Source: Trogon surrucura (taxonomy: Eukaryota; Chordata; Aves; Trogoniformes; Trogonidae). Taken from it: 64,000 nucleotides of DNA. The stretch spans positions 8,540,001 to 8,604,000 of the forward strand of contig CM036632.1 of the NCBI GenBank assembly GCA_020746105.1, given 5' to 3'. The notes beneath the pieces are model-generated. The model worked only from the letters and a program-made list of their open reading frames with translations. It ran no database searches and was not told the origin of the DNA. Below are positions 53,940 to 64,000 of the stretch, one piece after another. Position 1 is the stretch's first letter, and every line of letters starts with the position of its first letter. The translations under genes and the position numbers were made by a program.

Positions 53940-54585
53940 CGTGGGAATTAGACGCGCACGCAGGGGGCCACCGCGCTGTGGGGAGAAGAGCGACGGCACA
54001 ATCAACCCCGGGTTTGCATTCCCATTTTGCAGACATAAATGCCCGTTTCTGAATGTTCCACTTCCTTCCAAGCCTTCTTTCAAAGCACGACCCGGGGCTG
54101 CCAAGCAGGTCCGCTCCTGCCGAGCCCTGACCGCGCTCCCTGGTTGTCCTACTGACTCGGACGACAACCTGAGGAAAAAAAAAATAAACCCAAACCAACC
54201 CTTTTGCCTGCTCTTTGCCCCCGGAGCCAGCCCGCTGGGGAGGTGGTGGCTCCCCTGGGGGAGGAGGGGGGGCCACCCGCGGGGGGGCTCAGCCGGGGAG
54301 GTCCACTTGCAGGGGGGTTCACTCTCACGCCCGGGCTGGCAGCGGCGGTCAGACCCGCACATCCCCGGTGCTGCCCGGGAGCCAGGCTCAGGACCGGGAA
54401 GAGGGTCCCCAGGGGCGCCGAGAAGCAGCCCCGAGGCAGGGTCTCTCCCCCAGCCGGGCTTCCCCTCCTCTGAGACCCGTTCCCGCCGACCGGGAGGTCC
54501 CAGGCCAGGCGCCGTCAGGCGAGGGGCGGCCCGAGGCGGGGGCTGGTCCCGCCCCGCCCGGCCCCGCACCGCCGGGGACCGCGCC

Positions 54586-54588
54586 ATG
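54586..54588 (+). promoter_or_regulatory. Upstream out-of-frame ATG before the GPR139 start
   Basis: An ATG with G at -3 (GCGCC before it) and T at +4 lies 122 bases upstream of the GPR139 start, in another frame. Its frame has no stop through the rest of exon 1, so it would overlap the receptor start. If the transcript begins upstream of this point it could reduce initiation at 54,708, which has a weaker -3 position. Whether it is in the mRNA is unknown. Confidence 0.4.
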
Positions 54589-54707
54589 TGCCGCCGCCAC
54601 CGGGGCCGCGCCGCCGCCACCGAGCGTGCGAGGGGCGGGCGTGGCGGCCGGGGCGGCCCGTGCGGCGGAGCCAGCGCCGGCAGCGCGGCCGCGGGGACGG
54701 CGGGTCC

Positions 54708-54828
54708 ATGGAGCACAACCACCTCCACCTCCACAACGGCTCCCTCCTGGCGCACCACCGCTATGGCTGCGGCTTGGGATACGCACCTGTGGTCTACTAC
54801 AGCCTGCTGCTCTGCCTCGGGCTGCCCG
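54708..54828 (+). CDS. GPR139: GPR139 coding exon 1 (partial gene; receptor N-terminus and start of TM1)
   Basis: This exon encodes the first 40 residues of the orphan class A receptor GPR139, plus one base of codon 41. From established knowledge, GPR139 is a brain-enriched, mainly Gq/11-coupled plasma-membrane receptor that responds to aromatic amino acids (L-Trp, L-Phe). Seen here: it opens Met-Glu-His, has an N-glycosylation sequon at N10-G11-S12, a C21-G-L-G stretch, and residues 27-40 (PVVYYSLLLCLGLP) that match the start of TM1 as I recall it in vertebrate GPR139. The exon ends CTGCCCG followed by GTGAGT, a strong donor that leaves a phase-1 junction; the next residue in the human protein, Ala (GCN), fits the leftover G. 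The ATG at 54708 is chosen because it gives the conserved N-terminus; its context has G at +4 but T at -3. The rest, about 310 residues in exon 2, is not seen in this window. The extracellular segment is unusually rich in histidine. Identity is very likely; the paralogue GPR142 fits less well. Confidence 0.93.
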
Positions 54829-57800
54829 GTGAGTGCCGCGCCGCGGGGCAGCCGGAGGGGAGCGGGCAGCCGCCACCGGGGCTGCCTCGGCAGTGGCAGC
54901 GGCCGCGGCAGGGCGAGGCTGCGGGGAGCCCGCGGAGCTGGCAGTGGCGCCCGGCGGAGCGTCCCTCGCTCGGCTGCCCGCGGTGCGGGGCGCGGAGAGC
55001 GCGGTGCGGGTCCTCGGGCTGCCGACGGCGCCGGGAAGGGGCTCTTGCGCGTTCTGGGTCGGGGTTAACGGGGGCGTTTGTGAGGCGGCGTCCTCGCTGC
55101 CGGACACGCTGCGGTCCCTGCGTTTTCTCTCTCGCCGGGCTTTGTCCTGCCCTCGCACCGCTGCGGTCGCTTTCCCACCCGGACTCGGGCGCTCTGACTT
55201 TGAACTTGACACACAAAGTCTCAGCCCGTGGTGGAGTTTCTGCTGTCATCAGTTTGACCGTGTGAAGACAAAGCCGCACCGAGGACAGCCGACTCTGTCC
55301 CGTATCGATCGCCGGCCAGGCCGGCACTGATCAGGAGTGCAGCTGTCGAGATTTTCTGGTGCAAATCTCCTGGCTCCCTGGAGCAGGGTTGGCTTTAGGA
55401 GCAACATGCCACCAGTGAGGAGCTTGGCTGAGGAAGGAGTAAGCTATGTGAAGGTCTTATTCAGAAGCCTGACCCCACAGCTGATGGAGCAGGACATTAT
55501 CTAGAAAGTCCAGTCTTGGGGTCAGCTCTCTGGAGATGCAGTGCTGACACTGAGAGCCCGGAGTATGGGTACAGGGCTCGGAAGAAAGTCCCAGCTCACA
55601 GGCATCAGCCTCCAGACCATATAATCCACAGTGAAATTTCCTATTTAAGAAGACAAAGACAATATAGAGATACTGAGGATTAGAAAAGCTAGACACACCT
55701 CAAACGGGGAAGGAAAGGATGTTTCAGGCTTGGGTGTGAACACCTGTGAGGCACCATTGCCAGCATGCAGGTATCCACAGCTCAAAGTGTGCAGATGCCA
55801 CACAGGTGTCACATTGGCGTTACTATCTCTGCCAAGACGGAGGACTGAGCAGGTCTTTCCCCGCAGAGGGGGCTGCCTAAGGCTCCCAGCGAGACGCCTT
55901 GGCATGCAGGACCACAGCTTGTGCAGCACCACTTCTGCAGTTACCGAGTAGCAGAGCTGCCACACCAGTGCAGCCTGAGTGGGCAAACATCATGTCTTGC
56001 TCGCTGGTTTAACACCTCCACCCTCAGAGTAACTTTTGGCGCTCCCAAGAACAGGCAGAATGAGTTGGAGAAAAGTTAGAGCTATCTGAGGCACCAAGAT
56101 GAATCAGTATTTTAAGGGTGCAATACAAGAAAGTTTGGTTGTATCTGTGTATGACTACACATTTAAAGTGCCATGTAAAATAGCAGGCAGCAATGATAGT
56201 TAATAGTCTACAATTTCTAGATGTTTTGTTCATCTTAGTTCCTTCTTCAAGCAATTAATTTGTAGAAAATTTTTTAATCAGACATGAAAAGAAGCCTGAC
56301 TCTGAACGGAACACATGCAATTACCACTCTGCATATGAATTAGTGTTCTTTGTGTTAGTTTTGGGTTTTTGTTTTTGTTTTTTTTCCTCCATGGCTTATA
56401 ATTAAAATTTGAAGATTGGCTAGTAGTTCATACTAATAGTTCAGAGAACTAGAAAGTTAAGTCCCATATTTACCCACAGAGGATACAGGGCATAGGTGTC
56501 TCTGGTCCACAGCATCGATGAGTCTCAGCCCTGACCTGAAGAGACCCAGCCAGCAGAATGAGGAGGTAGTTTCCTCTTCATTAATTCCTTAGGCACTGCT
56601 TAGATCTCCACAATAATACAGGCTGTGGTTTCAACACCTGTTCCTTAGGAACTGACCAAAGCCCCCTTGGAGATTATCAGGTGAAGAAGTTGTTGTGAAG
56701 CAGTCAGTGGCTAAGCTTGCCTTTGTATGTCTTTGAAATAGTGCAAAAGTCTTACAGGCACAGACAGGAAAAATCCCTTAATGAGTGTTCTGCACATACT
56801 TGCACCAGCTCCCTAAGGATACTACATTGTAATTACAGACCTAATGCTGTCACTCTAAGAACATGGTTAAAATCAGTGCACGATCCAAGTTAGCAATGGT
56901 GACATGCATCTCCCAGGGGATCAGACGTCGGTTGATTAGAGCCGCAGCACCAGTGATAGCACTTAACAGAATCAGCCAAAGCATGTGGTGGTGCGACCCT
57001 GCCGAGTCCAGTGGACCAACATCAGGTATGAGTGTCTCAGCTTGTTCAGAGCACGTTGTCAGAGGATAACATTGGCAGTAACACCTGCAAACAGTGCACT
57101 TGTACAGTATGCTGAGTGCATGAGAAATTTATGGTTCTCCCCCAGAGACTGCACAGAGATGAGAACAAGTTGGATATGTTTAGGGGAAGACTTACATGGC
57201 CAGGCTTCACTGAAGATGTGGTTTGGGGTGAGAGCAGTGCAAAAAAGAGATTTTCATGTTTTAATTTGATGCTGCTCTTCAGTTTTCTAACATTAGAAAA
57301 TTGTAAATGTAGCACACTTGCTACCTGTTAGAAAAGGAACCCTGAAGCCTGTGGGATCTGAGTAGCTTTGCAAGGTGCCAAGAATTTAGGAGAAGCGCTG
57401 TCTAGGATCTGTCCTCAAATACAGCACTAGTGCAGTGTTTTGCTGAAATGGAAGTGGTTAATCCCTTGCTACAAATCTTGGAGAAAGAATGATGAGAGAA
57501 GAAACCAGTTAACTGTTTCTGCCTTTCCTGCTCTAGTGTCTGAAGAAAATTTCACTAACTCAACAACTCCACTTTGAGGCCAAGTGATGCCAGGCCTGAC
57601 TGTGCATGCAGAGAAAGCATCCTTTCCCCCTCCCTCACATAACCCAGGCATCTGAGCTGATCCTGTTCTCAGCAGTGGCTCTTTCTCCCTCCCTGATCAA
57701 CCAGGCACCAGAAAGTCTGAAAAAGGGAGAGAAAAAAGAGCAAGCAAGTGAACTCCCCTCACCACCCCTCTGGCAGTAGCACACAGAGGCAAGTGCCAAG

Positions 57801-60800
57801 CAGTGCCCTGCAAAGAGGGGCAACCACAGAGGCACCGTTGCACACCCGCCCTCCCGCAGCCAGTACCGCGCATCACGATGGCTACGACTCTGCCAGAGGT
57901 GATTGTACCTTCCAGTCAGCTGGGACGGGAGGCTCTTTTCCTTCTAAGCAGGGGCTGTAGAGACAGGGAGTGCTTTCCAAAACTTGTTTTGAGGGCAGAT
58001 GTGCAAAAGGGTGTCCCACAAGTGTGCAGTCCCACTGCCAGGAGTGGGGGTGCCCCAGGAGCATGCTGCGTGGGATGGGAAGAATCTGCTGGTGCCAGGG
58101 TGGGGAGCAGAGCAAGGCAGCAGCGCTGGAAATGAGGTCATACTCCCATTTAGAGGGGGTGGTGTTTCATTTACAAAGCCATTCTGCAGCCCCTGCTCTG
58201 CCATCTCTGCACTCCCCTTATCTGTCAGACAGGACCTCTGACGCACCTTCAGCTAGCCAGGAGGCAAGAGAGGGGCTGCAGGAATACTTAGTGGAAGTGT
58301 TTCTTGTGCTTTAGTGAGAGAAAATGCCAGAGATGAGGTGGTGTTGGATGTGGGAGAGGGAAGAAATTGTTCTGATTCAGCCCAGGAGAAGGCTGGTAAG
58401 GTGAGGAAGCAAAGAACAACAGGTACTAACTCTCAGTCCATCCCTTTGCCAGTGAGAGCTGCACAAAGCAGCTACACCAGAGCTCCTGCTATAGTGGTGC
58501 CACCAAACACAGCCAGGAAGATCAGGCAGAGAAGCAGCAGTGCTCGCTGCAGACGTCTGGCTTTGACCCTGATTCCTGCTTCATTAGCAGGTGCAGCATG
58601 CACCTTTGTTCCCTTGCATGCAGTCACCTTCCCCTTGGGGGAGTATAGCATATTGCTGCTGAAAGGACAAAGTGGCAGCATTTCCTAGACTGGGGCCTGG
58701 CCTGATCCAGGCTTCCAAGGATATCCTCCTCCTGACAGGGCAGAGAGGCAGAGTAAAATCTGGCTTTCTTACTCTGTGATTGCTGGTTCCCCTTTGCTCC
58801 CTGGTCATTTGTCTGCCTGGGGAGCAACTTGGCTTCAGGCATCATCACATCCCAGTGACCCAAAGTACAGCCACATACCTGGCACCCTTACAGCATCCCC
58901 AGGAGGTAACAGACTCACACCAATGCCTCAGGGAAGTGCCACTCCAATCTCTGAGAACCTGGTCCACAAATGTTTCTTTTATTTGTACTTTAGGCTTCTG
59001 CTTAAAACTAATCACACTGACCTAAGCGCAGATTTAGGACTCCACAAGCCTGGGAAAGGTTGGACGCACTTGAGTCCTCCCAGCTGGGGGGTGAGCAGGT
59101 AGCTTTTATGTCAGACCCGCTACTGAACAAGGTGTCATGGAGGTGGGGACAACTCAGGTCATTCAAAGCCCAGCCATGCACAGAGAGTGCTCAGTGGGCT
59201 CCATGCAGAGAGACGGAAGCTGCAGTCCTGACCTAGAGGAACGTGTAAGCTCAGCAGGCGTGCCTAACCTTTTTAACACGCTGTCGAGAGACAGCTACAC
59301 ATTACGGACCTTCCTCTAACAGATGACAGACCAGCTGTCCTCACATAGCAAGCCAGATGCTTCCTAGGGTGTCGGGCTGACACGTGTGCGTGTCACATTT
59401 GCACTGTGCCTGTGCAAACTGCAGCAAAGTCACAGGCAAATTGAAACGATGGAGAACTGGTCCTTCTCCCCCTAAGCAGTTTGGGATAAGGAGGCTGTTG
59501 GGGATGCATGCAAGGCAGGGTGATTTTACTGGCAAGACAGGTGCTGCCGGTGGGCTGAGCACCCCTGATGTGAGAGACCACCTCCATACCACAGCCCAGC
59601 TGTGCTCCCTCCGCTTCCTGGTGGTGCAGGGGGAGTGAGACCTGAAGAGCGTTGTCATCTCTGTGCTTACAGCTACAACCTGGTTAGTACCATGAGTGGG
59701 AGCGGGGACAGGTAGCAATGTTTGCTGATGACTCACATGGCATGTAATACCCAGTAAATACCAAAGCAGGCAGTATGTAGGTGTACATACAGCACACAGC
59801 AGTACAGAGTGTCTGACCCATTTCGGATTCCTGCCATCTACTGTCTAGTATATTCTTCTTCAATCACAGTACACGCTTCTGATTAAAGAGAACATTTCCA
59901 ACACCTGAATAAATAGCCTTTCTCATAACAGCACACCTGAACAATAGAAGTGCTAAAGGCAGATCTGAAAATATGAGTGGAAGAATTGTTACAGTCAGAG
60001 TCATGACCTTGAAAAACCAGCGTTCTTCAGCTGTCGCTCATTAGATAGAGTTCATACAATGAATAAGAACTGAACCCTCCCAAGGCCTGATTCAACCTCC
60101 CTTTTTATTTGACGACCATACTTTCTCTGACTTAAAATCTGAATTGGATGCAAAGCCAGTACATTGCATCCTGCTTAAAGGAGAACAAATAAATTGGCAG
60201 AACTTTAGCTCAGCTATCAGAACAACTGAAGGGCACTGCAGAACATTACAGTACCAGTGCTGGACAGAGGGGAACAAAACTGTTGCTAACATCCTTAAAA
60301 TGAGTCACTTCCTATTCTAAAATGAATGCTTTTTCTTTAAGGGAAGAAGAATCATTATGAAAAATAGATTCATTACAGTGTTCCTGCACAGAAACAGTGA
60401 CAGCAAGGCCTGCAGATGGGAGCGATTTAGTTTGGTCAGTATGTCTGGAGACTGTGGCCACTAAAGCCTTGCAGCCTGAGAGGCAGTACAAGGCTGAATC
60501 CGTCCTAATGCAGAAGAGGACCTGACTGTGCATCTCTGAACACCACTACAGAGTACAACTGCTAACTTTTTTCTTCTGCGGCATCAGTAGGAAACAACAC
60601 TGTCAGGGCTGTAATGATAACGAGGTGCAATATTTGGGAGGCTCAGTAGACTGTGAAGTGTACAACCTTGCATGGCAGGCTGCTGAAATGGATTGGGAAG
60701 GAAAAACTCCAAAGGAGATTTTTCCTTGAGATGACAATGACACAAAAGAGAGAGCACAGCCAGTTTTCACGGTAGGTGGGTAATGCAGAGCCCCCAGTTG

Positions 60801-63800
60801 TTAAGGAGTCAAGCCATTCAGAAGCACTAGGCAGTCTAATATCCTGCTGTTCTTCATCCACCCCCTTACTTGGTTCTCTCCTCCTCCTCCTCCTCTTTCT
60901 GCTCCCCTCCGTAAAATGGGGGTGAATCAGCAGAAACAAGCCAGCAGGAGAAGGCCTTCATCCGCATACGTCAAAACAATTTGCTGTAGGCAAACAAACA
61001 ACACAGAGATGTCCTGACGTGGTGCGTGCTCTGCTTTCACACACCAAGTGCAAAGCAATCCCTGGCCACAAAAGCTTTTGCCTTCTGTTTCAGGTGGTCT
61101 TTTTAAGCCTTTAATGTCTTTTCCCATTAACTTTGAGACACCAGAATAAGAAACAAAACCAAAATTAACCCCTTGAGCACAGGAGACCTTGCACACAATT
61201 CTGTTTTCATTCTACAGGATAAAGATATATACATACATAAGGATACTAAATCTCAACATCTGGAGCACTACCGGTGCTGTTCTGGGGTTGATTGATTGGA
61301 GAATATGGTGGGTACACCTGTATGGTTGTGCAGTGGGAATGAAGTAGAGGCCACCAAGTAGGACCAGAATTAGTGACACATAGGATGACTAAAAGGAGTT
61401 TTATCCCTTGGTTCATGGAAGAGGAGAGAAGTCTACCTATTGAAACACTGAACACATCTCTTACTGAAACTGTTCCTTTCTGCCATCTGAAACAGAGTGT
61501 CCCTGAAATGTACAGTTATTTAACTTATCCATCTTTTCAATCATAGGTGCACTAGAGGTTGCTTTTGGTTTCAAGACAAATTACCTGTCAGTCAGCCACA
61601 TCGGACTAGGATATTTCACAAAGATTTAGTCATTCCAGGTGTGTTTTCTTGAACATCCAGAATGGCACACCAAAGAGTGATATATTGAGTGGGGATGCAG
61701 TGCGGAAAATAAAGCCAAACTGTGATGGTTTTACATAGCCTGTAATTTCCTGAATACTGGGTAAAATTAGGATAGTCTGTGATAAAGCTTGGCCATGGGG
61801 TGTGCACGCATGAGCTCCTACTGCATTAGCTAATGCTTTAGGAAGACATAAAAACTTTGGGTTTTAGCAAACCCACAATCAGCAGTAAAATCTTCTTAAT
61901 TATTCATGTTCAGTAAAGAATTCATGCCAGTGCCCTTATGAAGTCACATCCTGTCTCCATCCTAGTAGTCCCATCAAGTACCTTTGGCACCTGCCTCAGT
62001 GCTTTGGCGTTCGATATCAGGAGAGTAGAATGGTTTTGTCATCCTCGAGCTCAAGTTACTCAGCTTGAGACCTCTTAAACTTTGCTGGCAGCCCACATTT
62101 AGAAGTCACAGACACCTGCCAAATGAGACACCCGAGTTGCCTTGAAAATCTCCATCTGCCCAGATACATTGCATGAATAACCAAATCCCTTTCATTATTT
62201 CTGCAATATTTTGCAGACTGTTTTTTCTCAGAACCAATTTCCATTATAAAGCTTTACTGCTCTGGTAGCAAGATGAAAGCCTAGATTTTGGGATGTGAAT
62301 TTTAGACATTTTTATCCTTGTGTAGCAGCCTCTAAGAAAGGCTTCAGGAGGGAATGCCCAAGCATCATTAGAGGCTTTCTGTGCTGTAGGCTCAGCTCAG
62401 GAAAGCTGGATGGGGAGGGTGAAGACAGCAAGAGGAGAACCAGATCTCTGTCACATTAACACACGTGTCTCCGGTGAGCACGTACCTGCATCTCAGCCTA
62501 GGGTTCCTTCTGGGATACACTCATTTTGCAAAAACATCTCCTATTTTATAAAGACTATGGAGAAAAAGCCTACTCTGACAGTCTAGGAAAGCCGAAAGCA
62601 ATGCAATGTAATTACACCTGTCTGCCAGACAAGTTACTACACTTAAGCCTAAGTGGTTGGCAAGGCTCAAAGTGAGTATCTGGCCATCTGCCTCTCCACA
62701 CCGTCACTGCATCTGTGCCCTCCAACAGCGAGGAAATGCTTTTGGCTGGATTAAAATCCTTCTCTGGCCTCCATGACCAGCCAGTGCTGGCTGCGGAGCA
62801 CCCACATTCCCGGCATCCTCCCCCAGAGCCTCCTCAGCTAATAAGTGCTGTCAGTGAGAAAAATGGCCCTCGAGGCCAAATTTTATCGTCAGAATCTGGC
62901 CTCGGACACCAACTCATTCATCCGGTGGAGACTCGTAAGCACAAGGCCATGCTGTGTTTTCTCTGGCAGTCACTATGCTGGTCTCCCACATGCGGAGGGG
63001 AGTTTGGGTTGTCCTGGGCAAAAGCTCTACCTCCAGCTTCACTTTCATCCTCACAGCTGTCTGTCGCAGTCTGTGCCTGCACAAACCTCACGTGAGCCAT
63101 CCTGCAAGGGGTGAAACCTCCCCCCGTGGCAGTCCTGCATCTGTGCTTGCCATGGACTTTGTGATGTTCATTTTTTGCCTTAGATCCCTCTCCCATCCCA
63201 TGGGAGAAGGTGCAAGGACTGGCAGAAGTGGCCGAGGGCCCTTCGCTCCTTAGAGTGTGTGGGTGTGTGCTGTTTGGCACTCAGAGCAATAAATAAATCA
63301 ATTTATTGCAAATAAATCCTCACAGGAACACTCAGGGAAGGAAAAAGTTGTATTGCACTAACTATATTCTATAAAATGTCTCTTTATGCTTTGTAATGGT
63401 TTAAGGAAGGATCTCAGGATATGGTAAGATAATTAAAGAGAAGAACAAATTACGTTAACCAAGAGCAGGCACCATTCACAAAGCTTGTCCCTGCCTGCTT
63501 TGGGGTTGAGTTTGACCCACACTGGCTATAAGAGAAAACCATGGAACAGCCCTATCTTCTTTAATGAAAAACAGCAGCCAGGGATCATTTTAAAAGATGA
63601 TATAACCAGCTGTAGCCAACATCATTAATAAACACATTTACTTTGCCACAGTGTTTTGTTTGTTTTTTTTTTATAATTCCTGTTGTATAGCCTCCATCAG
63701 AAATCACCCATTGTCATAACCTTCTCCAGAGAGCTCTCACACGAAATAAAGGCTGAACGCCATCCTCATCTCTAATCTGGTAACTATTGGCGAATGACTG

Positions 63801-64000
63801 TGTTAGTAACTGTGGTCAGATCTGGCTGCTGGACATGGCACCCGTTTATATTTTAATATTGCTTTTAGTTTAGAGGAGATCATCACCCATTAAGCCAAAA
63901 CACCCCTTTTTTACTATCTCCTTTCAGCATATTGTTCTTACTGTCTCAGAGTTTCTAAATCTAAGAAGGTGTCACTAACATATTTTTTAAAGCAATTTAA
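54829..64000 (+). other. GPR139: GPR139 intron 1 (5' part, continues beyond the window)
   Basis: The intron starts with the GTGAGT donor at 54,829. No reading frame resembling the remaining receptor (TM1 to the C-terminus, about 930 bases in one exon in other vertebrates) appears before the window ends. The intron is therefore at least 9.2 kb here; the human gene also has a large first intron. After the CpG island the sequence is ordinary mixed-composition DNA with short chance frames on both strands, a CTC triplet tract near 60,877, and no recognisable transposon or RNA gene. Short frames of up to about 131 codons (for example 59,341-59,736 on the minus strand) match nothing I know. Confidence 0.8.
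60877..60900 (+). repeat. (CTC)n triplet repeat in GPR139 intron 1
   Basis: A short run of CTC/CCT triplets, about six units, within a pyrimidine-rich stretch. Confidence 0.75.

Larger units (their letters stand above)
53940..55330. promoter_or_regulatory. GPR139: CpG island and promoter region of GPR139
   Basis: CpG dinucleotides become frequent from about 53,940, are very dense from 54,200 to 55,180, and fall off sharply after about 55,330. The island surrounds exon 1 and runs about 500 bases into intron 1. GC-box (Sp1/KLF-type) cores are visible at 54,551-54,560, 54,535-54,541 and 54,632-54,639, all upstream of the start codon. I see no convincing TATA box, so a dispersed CpG-type promoter is likely. 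The transcription start cannot be placed from sequence alone. Long open frames on both strands here reflect stop-codon scarcity in GC-rich DNA and are not treated as genes. Confidence 0.85.

Noticed and set aside
53899-55068. 389-codon + strand open frame across the CpG island
   Set aside because: It is composed largely of Arg, Gly, Ala and Pro from GC-rich DNA, runs out of frame through GPR139 exon 1 and the splice donor, and resembles no protein. Stop codons are rare in such composition.
53892-55212. Minus-strand open frames of 288 and 274 codons in the CpG island
   Set aside because: Antisense counterparts of the same GC-rich composition effect, with low-complexity Ala/Pro/Arg content and no domain.
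1-64000. CRISPR arrays, bacterial operons, phage or plasmid features, rRNA or tRNA genes
   Set aside because: No regular repeat-spacer pattern, no prokaryotic gene arrangement and no recognisable RNA gene; all evidence points to vertebrate nuclear DNA.
55331-64000. GPR139 exon 2 within the window
   Set aside because: The remaining receptor would give an open frame of about 310 codons with seven-helix motifs; no such frame is present.

Overview
This is eukaryotic, almost certainly avian, nuclear DNA. Three things point to a bird: chicken-repeat-1 (CR1) LINE copies ending in the tandem octamer ATTCTGTG, one carrying a long reverse-transcriptase reading frame; a bird-type ERV-L-like solo LTR; and a scatter of old amniote repeats in AT-rich, non-coding sequence. 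The one protein-coding gene I can support is the first coding exon of the orphan G-protein-coupled receptor gene GPR139 on the + strand (start codon 54708, splice donor at 54829). It sits in a CpG island at about 53,940-55,330. No second-exon reading frame is visible before the window ends, so the window holds the upstream flank, the promoter, exon 1 and the first 9.2 kb of intron 1.

Layout. 1-12,253: intergenic, with faint MIR-like and other old repeats and a GA-rich tract. 12,254-12,686: solo LTR. 12,687-37,600: intergenic, with a clear MIR-type SINE, old palindromic repeats, a G-run cluster beside a CTACC pentamer run, and two small CpG-rich patches. 37,601-40,228: two same-orientation minus-strand CR1 insertions flanking a third CpG-rich patch. 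40,229-51,817: intergenic, with an isolated CpG-island-like patch at 48,541-48,840, a polypyrimidine tract and two old repeats. 51,818-52,206: a plus-strand CR1 3' end. 52,207-53,939: unassigned upstream flank. 53,940-55,330: GPR139 CpG island with exon 1. 54,829-64,000: GPR139 intron 1, incomplete.

About 54 kb upstream of the receptor gene has no recognisable coding exon. That suits a low-density neighbourhood around a neural receptor gene whose control elements may be spread out, but this is inference. I found no tRNA, rRNA, CRISPR array, operon or other new gene system. Apart from the CR1 frame, the longest open frames lie in the GC-rich CpG island, where stop codons are rare. The points most worth a second look are the upstream out-of-frame ATG before the GPR139 start, the orphan CpG patch at 48.5-48.8 kb, and the CR1 copy with an unbroken reverse-transcriptase C-terminal half.
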